Assembly (NCBI GenBank): GCA_043748535.1
Contig: JAYTMY010000116.1
Location: 1 to 27,495 of the forward strand
Direction: 5' to 3'
DNA: 27,495 nt
Origin: CAMCSH01 sp043748535
GTDB taxonomy: Bacteria; Verrucomicrobiota; Lentisphaeria; Lentisphaerales; Lentisphaeraceae
Shown: positions 1 through 7,200 of the stretch, one piece after another
Layout: every line of letters begins with the position of its first letter
Position numbering within the stretch: position 1 is the stretch's first letter
Notes under the pieces: generated by a model
The model's database searches: none
The model's input: the letters and a program-made list of their open reading frames with translations, nothing else
What the model was told of the DNA's origin: nothing
Position numbers and translations under genes: made by a program

Positions 1-168
1 CCAGCCCTCTGGCGCTGAGCTCGTTGCTCCCCACTGGATTCATCGGCATGTCCCGCCTGCGGACAAGTAAGCGATGGGAGCTGCCCTGGGAGCGCAGCCG
101 GCAGGATGCCGACGAGCCCAGTGGGGAGCAAAGCAACAACAAGCGCCAGAGGGCTGGCGCGCTCCCAG
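1..168. repeat. Long imperfect hairpin of the CTGGGAGCGC (REP-like) family, cut by window start
   Basis: Bases 1-16 are the exact reverse complement of 142-157, and 24-37 are the reverse complement of 118-131. Bases around 40-49 pair imperfectly with 107-116. The right arm continues to 168 with GCGCGCTCCCAG, whose partner would lie left of base 1, so the element is truncated by the window edge. The apex region (85-110) contains CTGGGAGCGCAGCCGGCAGG, the same core found inside the type IIG gene at 13694 and 12395. It lies just past the stop codon of the PQQ protein at 175-1500 and could end its transcript. No gene is supported here. Confidence 0.8.
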
Positions 169-174
169 GTAAGC

Positions 175-1500
175 TCAGCGGAACGCGTGAATGCCGCCGA
201 GTTCGGTGCTGGCGATCAAGGTGCGGTCGATCATCGCGAGGCTCAGGACGCGGCCGGGAAGGGGCATTCGCTGCACTTCCTTGCCGCTTTCGGCATCGTA
301 GGCGATGACGCAGCCGTCGGCGGCTAAAAAGACGCGATCGGCGGTCTTCAGGAGAGCGGCGGCGCGGGGAGCGGGGACGCTCCAGCGGAAGGTCTTGTCG
401 AGGTCCTTGCGGAGACTGGAGATCTTGGCCCGGACTTCTTTCTCGCCGGGGTCCTTGGCCTTTTTCAGTTTTTCCGCTTCGGCTTCGGCGCTGCGCAATT
501 GCGCTTGGATGGCGAGGTGGCGGCCGCGGTCGAAGAGCTTGAGCTGGTCGCCGGCTTGCACCCAGACGAGGTCTTTGTCGGAGACGAGACGGGTGGCGCC
601 ACCGAGTGAGAAAAGCTCCTGCTTGCTGTCGGGATCGGTGGCGATGACTTGCGAACCGCCCATTTCCCTGCGTGGACCGGAGAAGAGAGAGCCGCCTTCG
701 TCGACAAGGATCCAGGTCGAACCCGACTGGTCGAGATCGCCGAGGAATTTGCCGTCGGTCGCAGCGAAGCTCAGGGCCGGGGCGCGGCCTTGCGGCACGA
801 TGACCCGGCCGTTGCTGATCAGGAGCGGCCCTTCGAGAGTGCGGCCTTCCTGGCGGGTCTGGTACAGCTCCTTGCCGTCGCTCGCCTGCCAGCAACAGAA
901 GCGGCTGGTCTCCCAAGGGACCAGCGAGGCGGCAAAGTAGAGCCGGCCGTCCTTCTCGACCACGCCGGTGCGGATCGGCGCGAGGCTGACCATGCGGCCA
1001 TTGCTGGGAATGATGCGGGCCTGAGGATCGACCTGGCGCGACCACAGCACTTTGCCGTTGGTGTCGAGGCAGGTGACGGCACCGGAGTCGTCGCCGAAGT
1101 AGAGTTTGTCGCCGCGGACGCTGGGCGGCACGCGGACGGGGGCGCTGGCGGCAAAAGTCCACAAGACCTTGCCGGAGGCGAGGTCGAGGCAGCGGACCGC
1201 GCCGTCGGCATTGGAGCCGAAGTAGAGCTTGCCGGCGGCGCCGGAGACCAGCAGGCTGGCGTCGAAATCGCGCAGGGCGGGAAGGTCGCGGACTTCCTGG
1301 TAGGCGTCCCATTTCGCCGGGGCGCTCCACGCCGGGTTGAGCGGCAGCGGCGACTGCCAGGACCACAGGGGCTTGAGCTGGACCGCCGGCTGGTCCGGGC
1401 TGCTCATGCTGCGGCGCTCGCCGCCGTGCGCATCCGGCCAATCGGCGGCGGCGGCCTGGAGAGCCAAAATGGCGATGAACGCAAAAGCCGTCAGTTTCAT
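175..1500 (-). CDS. Exported PQQ-type beta-propeller repeat protein
   Basis: Encodes 441 residues starting at MKLTAFAFIAILAL, a hydrophobic signal peptide ending near AAAADWP. An ATG 21 bp further upstream would add seven polar residues before this signal and is less likely. The body shows repeated beta-propeller blades of the PQQ type, such as GKLYFGSNADGAVRCLDLASGKVLW, paired with GDKLYFGDDSGAVTCLDTNGKVLW (each split here only by the reading). A Lys/Glu-rich coiled-coil insert (about residues 330-370) interrupts the last blades. Family members are periplasmic or surface scaffolds; few bind PQQ, and no catalytic residues can be assigned. It lies on the same strand as the LamG/PQQ pair upstream, separated from it by an 11-bp minisatellite. 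It is probably part of the same secreted-protein cluster; the substrate is unknown. Confidence 0.85.
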   Translation of the reverse strand: MKLTAFAFIAILALQAAAADWPDAHGGERRSMSSPDQPAVQLKPLWSWQSPLPLNPAWSAPAKWDAYQEVRDLPALRDFDASLLVSGAAGKLYFGSNADGAVRCLDLASGKVLWTFAASAPVRVPPSVRGDKLYFGDDSGAVTCLDTNGKVLWSRQVDPQARIIPSNGRMVSLAPIRTGVVEKDGRLYFAASLVPWETSRFCCWQASDGKELYQTRQEGRTLEGPLLISNGRVIVPQGRAPALSFAATDGKFLGDLDQSGSTWILVDEGGSLFSGPRREMGGSQVIATDPDSKQELFSLGGATRLVSDKDLVWVQAGDQLKLFDRGRHLAIQAQLRSAEAEAEKLKKAKDPGEKEVRAKISSLRKDLDKTFRWSVPAPRAAALLKTADRVFLAADGCVIAYDAESGKEVQRMPLPGRVLSLAMIDRTLIASTELGGIHAFR

Positions 1501-1600
1501 GATTTCCGTCTCGTGTTGCAAGAGGTTTGAGTGAGATAAATCAAAGATGACCCTGTGACCTTGTGACCGACTCTCTGAGTTGCCCTGATGTCTTTGCTCC

Positions 1601-1655
1601 CCCAGTTGTGTCCCAACTGTTTCCCAGTTGTGTCCCAGTCGTTTCCCAGTTCTAT
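1601..1655. repeat. 11-bp minisatellite, five units
   Basis: Five consecutive 11-bp units begin at 1601, 1612, 1623, 1634 and 1645. The first and third are identical (CCCAGTTGTGT); the others differ at two to four positions (CCCAACTGTTT, CCCAGTCGTTT, CCCAGTTCTAT). The last unit overlaps the stop codon (1652-1654) of the upstream PQQ protein. The rest of the 1501-1651 gap holds the related short doublet CTGTGACC-TTGTGACC at 1552-1568 and nothing else I can identify. Confidence 0.85.
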
Positions 1656-3319
1656 TTCTCCCACGGCGAGAAGCCGACCGAGGTTTCGAGCCAGCCGCCG
1701 CAGGAGCAGCCGCCGCCGCCTTCGGGGCAAAGGAGGAAGCCTTCGGCGGGAATCATGGAGAGCCAGCAGGATGGGCGGAGGCGGGTGAAGGTCGAGGTCT
1801 GTTTTTTATCGAGCGAGAAGAGGCTGATCTGGCGGCTGGTGCCGCGGAAGATCAGGCACTTGCCAGCGGCGAGGTAGTTGTGGCAGCCTTCGCGTTTGCC
1901 GATGCCTTTCCAGGCAATCTTGCCGTCGCTGAGTTCGTAGGCCATGGGTTCGAGGAAGACCTTGTTTTGATGCAGCACCGGGTGCAGGATGTGGCCGGAG
2001 TGAGCCGCTTCGGACCAGCCGTGAGCTTGCACCCAGAGCGCCTTGCCGCTGGCCGGATCAAGGCGCTGCAGATGATGTTGGCGATCCTTCGACGAGGAGC
2101 CGACGAGGACGATTTCGCCGCCGGGGCCGAGGAGCAGGTAGCTGCTCAGGTCGAACTGCGGCGAGGCGGGGATGTTGTGGCAGAAAATCTGGCGTCCGGT
2201 GAGCGGATCGAGGCAGAGGATCTGCAGGCGCGTCCAGACGTTTTTGAGCAGGATGCGGTGCGGCAGCGGCTCTTTGGCGGAGTCCGCAATGGCGAGGGCG
2301 TAGAGCTTGCCCCCCTGGACGCAGATCGAGGGGTGCAGGACCAGGCCGGGACGGCTCCACAGGACCTTGCCGCCGCGGCTGGCGAAGAGAAGCTTGCCGG
2401 CGACTTGGCCCATACTTTCGTCCTGGATCGAGTCGTACCACTGCGCCCCGCCCCACCAGTTGTGGTAGGGCGCATCCTTGTCCACCGCGGTGCCGAGGAC
2501 GAGGTCCTGATACAGGCCGACGAAGCCCCAGAGATCGCCGGCTCCGGCGCTGCTCGGCAAGGCCTGGCTGGTGACGATGCGGCCGCTGGCGGGGTCGAGG
2601 CTGAGAAGGGATTTCTCATGGGCGACGACGAGGCGCTGGCCGTCGCTAGCCCAGTTCGAGCAGTCGCGCGGCAGGTTGAAGCGGTGCAGGCCGGGCAGTT
2701 CGCGGCTCCACAGGATGCTGCCGTTGGCGGCGTCGAGGGCGACCATCCGTTCCTGGCCCTGGTGGAAGAGGCGACCACCGGCGGCGAGTGGTGCGGGCAT
2801 GCGCGGGTTGCGGTCGAGTCCGAAGTTGCCGCCGGGCAGGCCGAGCCACTGGGTTTTCAGCGAGGCGGTGGAGTCGATGCCGGCGAGGTTTTCGCCGTTG
2901 CTGGAGGTGTTGGCGAGACTGCCGTATTGATGGGTCCAGGGGGCGACTCCAGGCAAGGCGGCGCGACGCCAGAGCTTGCCGGTCGCGGTGAAATCCGGGC
3001 CGGGATTCTGGCCGGATTCGAGGCTGACCAGGCCACCGGGTTTGACCAGCTTGAGCAAGGCGCTCCGCAACTCGGCGCTGCAGGAGCCGCGTTGGATCAG
3101 GCCGTCGGCGAAGAGCTGGCTCATCCGGGCGGCGTCACTGCTGTCGACAACGCTGACCCGGCCGCCGAGGGCGGCGCGAGTGAGGAGTTCGCCGCGCAGC
3201 GACGCAGCCTGGGTCGCATCGGTCGCGAAGACCACGGCGTTGGCCCGGCCGGCAGCGATCTGGGCGAGGATTTCGTCGGCGCTGTTCAGGCCTTGCAGGA
3301 GGATGTAGCCCGAGCTCAC
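1652..3319 (-). CDS. PQQ-type beta-propeller protein with N-terminal degenerate Rossmann domain
   Basis: The reading frame carries a Rossmann-like segment (SGYILLQGLNSADEILAQI ... LVKPGGLVSLESGQ), resembling the degenerate methyltransferase-like domain of planctomycete and verrucomicrobial PQQ proteins. A beta-propeller follows (GGRLFHQGQERMVALDAANG, GQRLVVAHEKSLLSLDPASG). The C-terminus has the family's Cys-rich signature (RPSCWLSMIPAEG ... GGGGCSCGGW). The chosen start is GTG at 3319, whose GTGA overlaps the TGA of the LamG gene by 4 bp. This gives 555 residues with no signal peptide, which is odd for a family that is normally exported. The alternative is that this and the LamG frame were one gene, joined by a -1 frameshift between about 3316 and 3360. 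The frame stays open further upstream, but that part is antisense-like and Arg-rich, so not coding. Product sure; start and gene boundary unsure. Confidence 0.75.
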   Translation of the reverse strand: MSSGYILLQGLNSADEILAQIAAGRANAVVFATDATQAASLRGELLTRAALGGRVSVVDSSDAARMSQLFADGLIQRGSCSAELRSALLKLVKPGGLVSLESGQNPGPDFTATGKLWRRAALPGVAPWTHQYGSLANTSSNGENLAGIDSTASLKTQWLGLPGGNFGLDRNPRMPAPLAAGGRLFHQGQERMVALDAANGSILWSRELPGLHRFNLPRDCSNWASDGQRLVVAHEKSLLSLDPASGRIVTSQALPSSAGAGDLWGFVGLYQDLVLGTAVDKDAPYHNWWGGAQWYDSIQDESMGQVAGKLLFASRGGKVLWSRPGLVLHPSICVQGGKLYALAIADSAKEPLPHRILLKNVWTRLQILCLDPLTGRQIFCHNIPASPQFDLSSYLLLGPGGEIVLVGSSSKDRQHHLQRLDPASGKALWVQAHGWSEAAHSGHILHPVLHQNKVFLEPMAYELSDGKIAWKGIGKREGCHNYLAAGKCLIFRGTSRQISLFSLDKKQTSTFTRLRPSCWLSMIPAEGFLLCPEGGGGCSCGGWLETSVGFSPWEK

Positions 3320-4296
3320 AGGCAAGATCCGACTGCTTTCGATGCGGGCAGCGCGACGCGCTGGAAGGCGGTGGCGGCGTCGAAATTGTAGGGCCCGGCG
3401 ATCATCGGCCGGCCGGCGGCGGAAACCGCGCTCATTTCGAGGCTGAAGGGGCGTCCGGCGGGAATGGCGAAGCTGCCGTCGGCGGCGAGGCTGAGGGTCT
3501 GCGGCGGCTGACCTGGACAACGCAGGCGCAGGACCGGGTTTTTCAGTCCGGCGCAGCGGTAGTCGAGACGGGCGCGATCGGCGGCGAGGTAAGTCAGCGA
3601 GGGCGGGATGTCGAACACCGGCCGTTGTGGCAAGCGGGCGAGTCCTTGTTTGGCCTCCTGCGTGGCTCCGGCGGCATCGAGAACGACGGGGCTGATGGAG
3701 AGCGAGTGCAGGGTGCCTTTGACCGGGTAGTTCTCGTCTTTGTCGCGGAAGGCGCCGGCGATCAGCGGCGTTTCGGCGTCGTAGGCGATGCTGCCGCTGA
3801 GCTCGGCATTGGCGGCTTCGACACCGTTGACATAAAGGCGAATTTTGTTGCCGTCGAAGGTGCCTTGCAGCACCACTGGCTGACCGAGGGGCAGAGCCTG
3901 ATTCGACCTGGCGTAGACCAGGTCCTTGCCGGTGCTGACGGCGAAGCAAGGAAAACCGCTGCGGCTGCCGAGGAAGAAGCCGCGTTCGTAGGAACCGTTA
4001 TCCTGCATGCAACCGAGCAGCGAGCACCAATCGGGCGCTTCTTCGATGCTGGCGACGACCGTGACGCTGAGGCTTTTGCTGGGGAGGAAGTCGAGGCCCT
4101 TGCCGCTCAGGGTGAGAGCGTTGTCGCCCTCGATCCGCCAGCCGCTGAGCTCAAGTTGCGGCTTCTGATCGAAACTGCCCTTGAGGCCGCCGGCGCGCCA
4201 ATCCTTGCCGGCACAGTTGGCTGGCGCGAGCGGGATCTCCAGGGTTTTCGGCGCTTCCACTTGGGCAAAAGCGAGCAGCAGAGGAAGGAGAAACAT
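3316..4296 (-). CDS. Exported LamG/concanavalin A-like domain protein (possibly the 5' part of a split PQQ gene)
   Basis: Encodes 326 residues from an ATG preceded by GAGGT six bases upstream. A short signal peptide (MFLLPLLLAFAQVEA) is followed by a LamG/concanavalin A-like jelly roll at about residues 60-225. Typical pieces are SLSVTVVASIEE, GTFDGNKIRLYVNGVEAAN and GTLHSLSISPVVLDA. A second beta-rich domain (about 230-315) follows. LamG domains bind carbohydrate or protein outside the cell. The frame ends at TGA (3316-3318) exactly where the PQQ frame takes over in the -1 register. In relatives, as I recall, LamG, Rossmann-like and PQQ domains can be joined in one protein, so this may be the N-terminal third of a frameshifted gene. 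If not, it is the first gene of a translationally coupled pair. Confidence 0.8.
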   Translation of the reverse strand: MFLLPLLLAFAQVEAPKTLEIPLAPANCAGKDWRAGGLKGSFDQKPQLELSGWRIEGDNALTLSGKGLDFLPSKSLSVTVVASIEEAPDWCSLLGCMQDNGSYERGFFLGSRSGFPCFAVSTGKDLVYARSNQALPLGQPVVLQGTFDGNKIRLYVNGVEAANAELSGSIAYDAETPLIAGAFRDKDENYPVKGTLHSLSISPVVLDAAGATQEAKQGLARLPQRPVFDIPPSLTYLAADRARLDYRCAGLKNPVLRLRCPGQPPQTLSLAADGSFAIPAGRPFSLEMSAVSAAGRPMIAGPYNFDAATAFQRVALPASKAVGSCL

Positions 4297-4420
4297 GGGC
4301 GACCTCAGGTTTTGGCTTCGGTAAATCTATACGAAAGACGAGTCAAAGGACCGCCCATTCGCAAGAAAGTTCCGGGTCAAAACTTATCGGCCATAAGGGG
4401 GGCTTATGCTTCGTATTCTT

Positions 4421-4680
4421 CAGTCCCGAAGGGGCGACCTGATCTCAGCCCGGGTCGGAGACGAGGCACGAGGCGCAGGCCCGGGTAAAGAGAAAATGAG
4501 CTTCGAGCCCCATCGGGGCGAGCTGAAAACCCAGGTCGATTTCAAATTCGGAGTGTTGGTGTCAATGCCGAGACTTCAAGCCGCCCTTTCAGGGCTCGAA
4601 TCTCTAAACCTGAAACCTAGGGTTGCGCCTCGCCCCTCGGCTCCACCCTAGGCTGAGATCAGGTCGCCCCTACGGGGCTG
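4421..4680. repeat. 260-bp element with 66-bp imperfect terminal inverted repeats
   Basis: The left arm (4421-4486) and the reverse complement of the right arm (4615-4680) align over 66 bp at roughly 80% identity. The best-conserved core is AGGGGCGACCTGATCTCAGC. The interior has a further small palindrome (GCCCCATCGGGGC near 4509-4521). The element occupies most of the 398-bp gap between the LamG gene start and the proB stop, and ends 14 bp from that stop, so it could terminate the proB transcript. The rest of the gap (4297-4420) should hold the LamG gene promoter, but I see no clear -35/-10 pair. Confidence 0.85.
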
Positions 4681-4694
4681 CAGAAAACCAAGGA

Positions 4695-5840
4695 TCAGAG
4701 CAGGACGAGGTTGTCGCGGTGGATGGCTTCTTCGTAATAATCCTGGGCCCCGAGGAGGGCAGGGATTTCGGCGCTGCGGGCACCGCGAATGCGGTCGAGT
4801 TCGCCACGCGAGTAGTTGGCGATGCCGCGGGCGAAGACGCGGCCGTCAGGACCGGAGATTTCGACCACGTCACCTTTGCTGAATTCACCGCGGAGCGAGC
4901 GGATGCCGCCGGGGAGGAGGCTGCGGCCCTGTTCGAGAACGGCGCGGAAAGCGCCGTCGTCGACGATCACCGTGCCGGCGACTTCGGGGAAGAAGGCGAG
5001 CCAGCGTTTGTGGGCGCTCATCTTCTCGGCCGAACCGGGGAAGAGGGTGCCGACATCTTCGCCGGCGAAGACGCGGCGGAGGTGGCGGAAGTCGCGGCCG
5101 TCGGCGATCCACAGGCTTTCGCCGACCGTCTGGCAGCGTTCGGCGGCGCGCAGTTTCGAGATCATGCCGCCGGTGCTGAGTTCATTGCCGTCGGTGCCGC
5201 CGGCCATCGCCAGGATTTCCGGGCTGACTTCCGGGACGACGCTGATGCGCTCGCCGAAAGAGCCGTCGGGGAGGAGCTGGCACATGCCGTCGATGCTGGT
5301 GAGCAAAACGGTGAGGGGGGCGCGGGCGAGGATGCCGACGAGGGCGGCGAGGCCGTCGTTTTCGCCGAAGCGGATTTCCTTGACCGTGATCGAGTCGTTC
5401 TCGTTGATCACCGGCAGGACGCCGGCGCGAAGCATGGTTTCGAGGCAGTGGCTGAGGTTGAGGTGGCGACGGCGGTGCTTGACGTCCTCGGCGGTGAGAA
5501 GAAGCTGGCCGCAGTGGAAGCCGCGGGCGGCGCATTCACGCTCGTACATGCCCATCAACAGGCCCTGGCCGACGGCGGCGCACATCTGCAGCTCGGGCAG
5601 TTCCTTCGGGCGCTTGCTCATGTTCAGCGCGGCCATGCCGGCGGCGATGGCGCCGGAGGTGACCAGGATGACCTGGCGGCCTTGATTGCGGAGATGGGTG
5701 ATTTCCTCGACCAGCTGCGACAGACGCTCGGGATCGGGACGGCCGGAATTGTCCACCAGAAGGCGGCTGCCGACCTTGATCACTACTCGCTCTGCATCTT
5801 TGAGCAGCGTTTCACGCAGCTGCTTGCCGTTCGAAGTCAT
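4695..5840 (-). CDS. proB: Glutamate 5-kinase
   Basis: Phosphorylates glutamate with ATP to gamma-glutamyl phosphate, the first committed step of proline synthesis, in the cytoplasm. The 381 residues contain the amino-acid kinase fold: VVIKVGSRLL near residue 19, TSGAIAAGM near 61, AVGQGLLMGMYE near 89, LPVINENDS near 142 and a glycine-rich GTDGNELSTGGM loop. A C-terminal PUA domain (roughly 285-365) is present, as in most bacterial ProB. The start is the ATG at 5840: AAGGGAGA lies 7 bp upstream, and the protein then begins like other ProB proteins. A longer open frame upstream runs into a repeat element and is rejected. proA is not adjacent, so proline genes are not clustered here. Feedback inhibition by proline is known for the family. 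Confidence 0.96.
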   Translation of the reverse strand: MTSNGKQLRETLLKDAERVVIKVGSRLLVDNSGRPDPERLSQLVEEITHLRNQGRQVILVTSGAIAAGMAALNMSKRPKELPELQMCAAVGQGLLMGMYERECAARGFHCGQLLLTAEDVKHRRRHLNLSHCLETMLRAGVLPVINENDSITVKEIRFGENDGLAALVGILARAPLTVLLTSIDGMCQLLPDGSFGERISVVPEVSPEILAMAGGTDGNELSTGGMISKLRAAERCQTVGESLWIADGRDFRHLRRVFAGEDVGTLFPGSAEKMSAHKRWLAFFPEVAGTVIVDDGAFRAVLEQGRSLLPGGIRSLRGEFSKGDVVEISGPDGRVFARGIANYSRGELDRIRGARSAEIPALLGAQDYYEEAIHRDNLVLL

Positions 5841-5947
5841 GGAAAATCTCCCTTTGATTTTGTCGCGCCTACATTGCCATCGCTGCCGCGCCTCGCTCGG
5901 GCTCGCCGACAAATTATGACGGCAGGGACACAGAAGGGGGAAATGAT

Positions 5948-6227
5948 GGAGCGCGGCAGTCCGCGCAGCGACTGCGGCCGGAATGTCCGCAACTGGCAAG
6001 GCGAAGAAAACGTGGTTTTGCGGCCATCGCAGATCACGAAAGTGACGCGTTCAATTCTTCGGACTGGCGCCGGAAATGGAGCGACTGCGGCCGGAATGTC
6101 CGCAACTGGCAAGGTGAAGAGAACGGGGTTTTGCGGCCATCGCAGATCACGAAAGTGGCTCGCTTGATTCTTTGAATTGGCGCCGGAAATAGAGGGGCCG
6201 CAGTCGCTCCGCGGACTGCCGCGCTCC
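5948..6227. repeat. Element with two 113-bp tandem units and 32-bp terminal inverted repeats
   Basis: Two direct repeats of 113 bp run from 5967 to 6079 and from 6080 to 6192; they differ at few positions in their first 85 bp and share the end GGCGCCGGAAAT. The block is bounded by 5948-5979 and 6196-6227, which are reverse complements at 31 of 32 positions (core GGCAGTCCGCG, GCGACTGCGGCC). It fills most of the 447-bp space between the divergent proB and ABC permease starts, so any promoters for the two genes must lie at its edges or inside it. No gene is supported in this gap. Confidence 0.9.
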
Positions 6228-6287
6228 GGCTTGTCTCGCTGGCTCAGCTACTGACGGAAAAGCCCTTTGGCGCTAAAGTGGCGGTCT

Positions 6288-7112
6288 ATGTCTAGCCTCA
6301 GCTCCACTTCCGATCGTCTTTTCACCGCTGCCTTGAGCGCGGTGCTGGGCATGTATGTGCTGCTGCTGCTGGTTCTGCTTTTGGCTGATGCCAGCTTCAT
6401 CGGCTGGGGCGATTTGCGCCATTGCTGGGAAGATCCGGCGCTGCGGGCCTCCTTCCGCCTCACCTTGATGTCGTGTACGGTGTCGGCGGTGCTAGCGGTG
6501 CTGGTGGCTCTTCCCTCGGCCTACATTCTCTCCCGCTGCCGCTTTTTCGGCAAGTCGTTGGTCGAAGTGATCTGCGACATCCCGATCATCCTGCCGCCCC
6601 TGGTTCTCGGCGTCTCCTTCCTCATCCTGGTCAACCATGTCCGCTTCGGCGGTCAATCGCTGGAGGATACCGTCGGACGCCTCAGCGGCGGAAGCTTCGG
6701 CATCACTTTCCAAGTCGCGGCGGTGATCCTTTGTCAGTTCACAGTCGCAACCGCCTATTGCATCCGCTCCTTGCGGGGGGTTTTCGAGGAGATCAGCCCG
6801 CGCACCGAGTCGGTGGCGCTGACCCTCGGCTGCAGCCGTTCCGGGGCCTTTTGGCGGGTGGTTCTGCCGGAGGCCCGGCGCGGCATCGTCAGCGCCTTCA
6901 CCATGGCCTGGGCCCGCTCCCTCGGCGAGTTCGGCCCCTTGCTGGTTTTTGCCGGCATCACTCCCTTCAAAACCGAGGTCCTGTCGAGCTCGGTGTATCT
7001 GCGTTTCACCACCGGCGACCTGCATGGCGCCGTCGCGGTTTCCCTGCTGATGATCAGCGTTGCCCTGGTCGTGCTGCTGACCCTAAGACTTTTGAGCCGG
7101 GGGAAGGTATGA
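6288..7112 (+). CDS. ABC transporter permease, molybdate/tungstate/sulfate type (ModB-like)
   Basis: Encodes a 274-residue inner-membrane permease with about six hydrophobic helices. The cytoplasmic EAA loop is clear (SVALTLGCSRSGAFWRVVLP followed by EARRGIVSAF). ModB/CysT-type signatures are present: PSAYILSRCRFFGKS, the PIILPPLVLGVSFL segment and ARSLGEFGPLLVFAG. It would pair with the ATPase encoded downstream to import an oxyanion. The start is the ATG at 6288; a TTG at 6267 is in frame but has no better ribosome site. ModB is usually about 225-230 residues, so this copy is longer, partly from its N-terminal extension and the loop near NHVRFGGQSLEDT. No periplasmic binding protein (modA) is next to it. 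The substrate is inferred from family resemblance only. Confidence 0.88.
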   Translation: MSSLSSTSDRLFTAALSAVLGMYVLLLLVLLLADASFIGWGDLRHCWEDPALRASFRLTLMSCTVSAVLAVLVALPSAYILSRCRFFGKSLVEVICDIPIILPPLVLGVSFLILVNHVRFGGQSLEDTVGRLSGGSFGITFQVAAVILCQFTVATAYCIRSLRGVFEEISPRTESVALTLGCSRSGAFWRVVLPEARRGIVSAFTMAWARSLGEFGPLLVFAGITPFKTEVLSSSVYLRFTTGDLHGAVAVSLLMISVALVVLLTLRLLSRGKV

Positions 7113-7139
7113 ATTGTTGGTGTTTAAATCCCGGCTTCT

Positions 7140-7171
7140 CGATATCGCGATATCGCGATATCACGATATCG
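7140..7171. repeat. Tandem self-complementary octamer CGATATCG, four units
   Basis: Four consecutive 8-bp units: CGATATCG at 7140 and 7148, CGATATCA at 7156, CGATATCG at 7164. Each perfect unit is its own reverse complement, so the tract can fold or act as a multi-site binding region. It lies in the 88-bp spacer between the permease and ATPase genes, 29 bp before the ATPase ATG. Confidence 0.85.
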
Positions 7172-7200
7172 ACCAGCCTTTCAACCTTTCAAGTTTCCTC

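Noticed and set aside
1628..3391. 587-residue plus-strand open frame opposite the PQQ gene
   Set aside because: Composition is Ala/Gly/Glu-rich with no recognisable domain; it is the antisense shadow of a high-GC gene. The same applies to the long opposite-strand frames at 4623-6167, 14206-15831, 17315-19087, 21673-23358, 24036-25595 and 25454-26899.
3320..3949. Upstream extension of the PQQ frame to an ATG at 3949
   Set aside because: This part is Arg/Gln-rich (for example RRRRQLRHSRR) and overlaps the real LamG coding frame, which has clear domain sequence; coding switches frames near 3316-3360.
5841..5999. Extension of proB by 53 residues
   Set aside because: It translates a repeat element and lacks conservation; the ATG at 5840 has an ideal ribosome site.
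5967..6192. Tandem 113-bp units considered as a CRISPR-like array
   Set aside because: Units are contiguous with no variable spacers and too long for CRISPR repeats; no cas genes.
6228..6287. Molybdenum cofactor riboswitch upstream of the ABC permease
   Set aside because: Only about 60 bp remain between the repeat element and the start, with no conserved structure that I can recognise.
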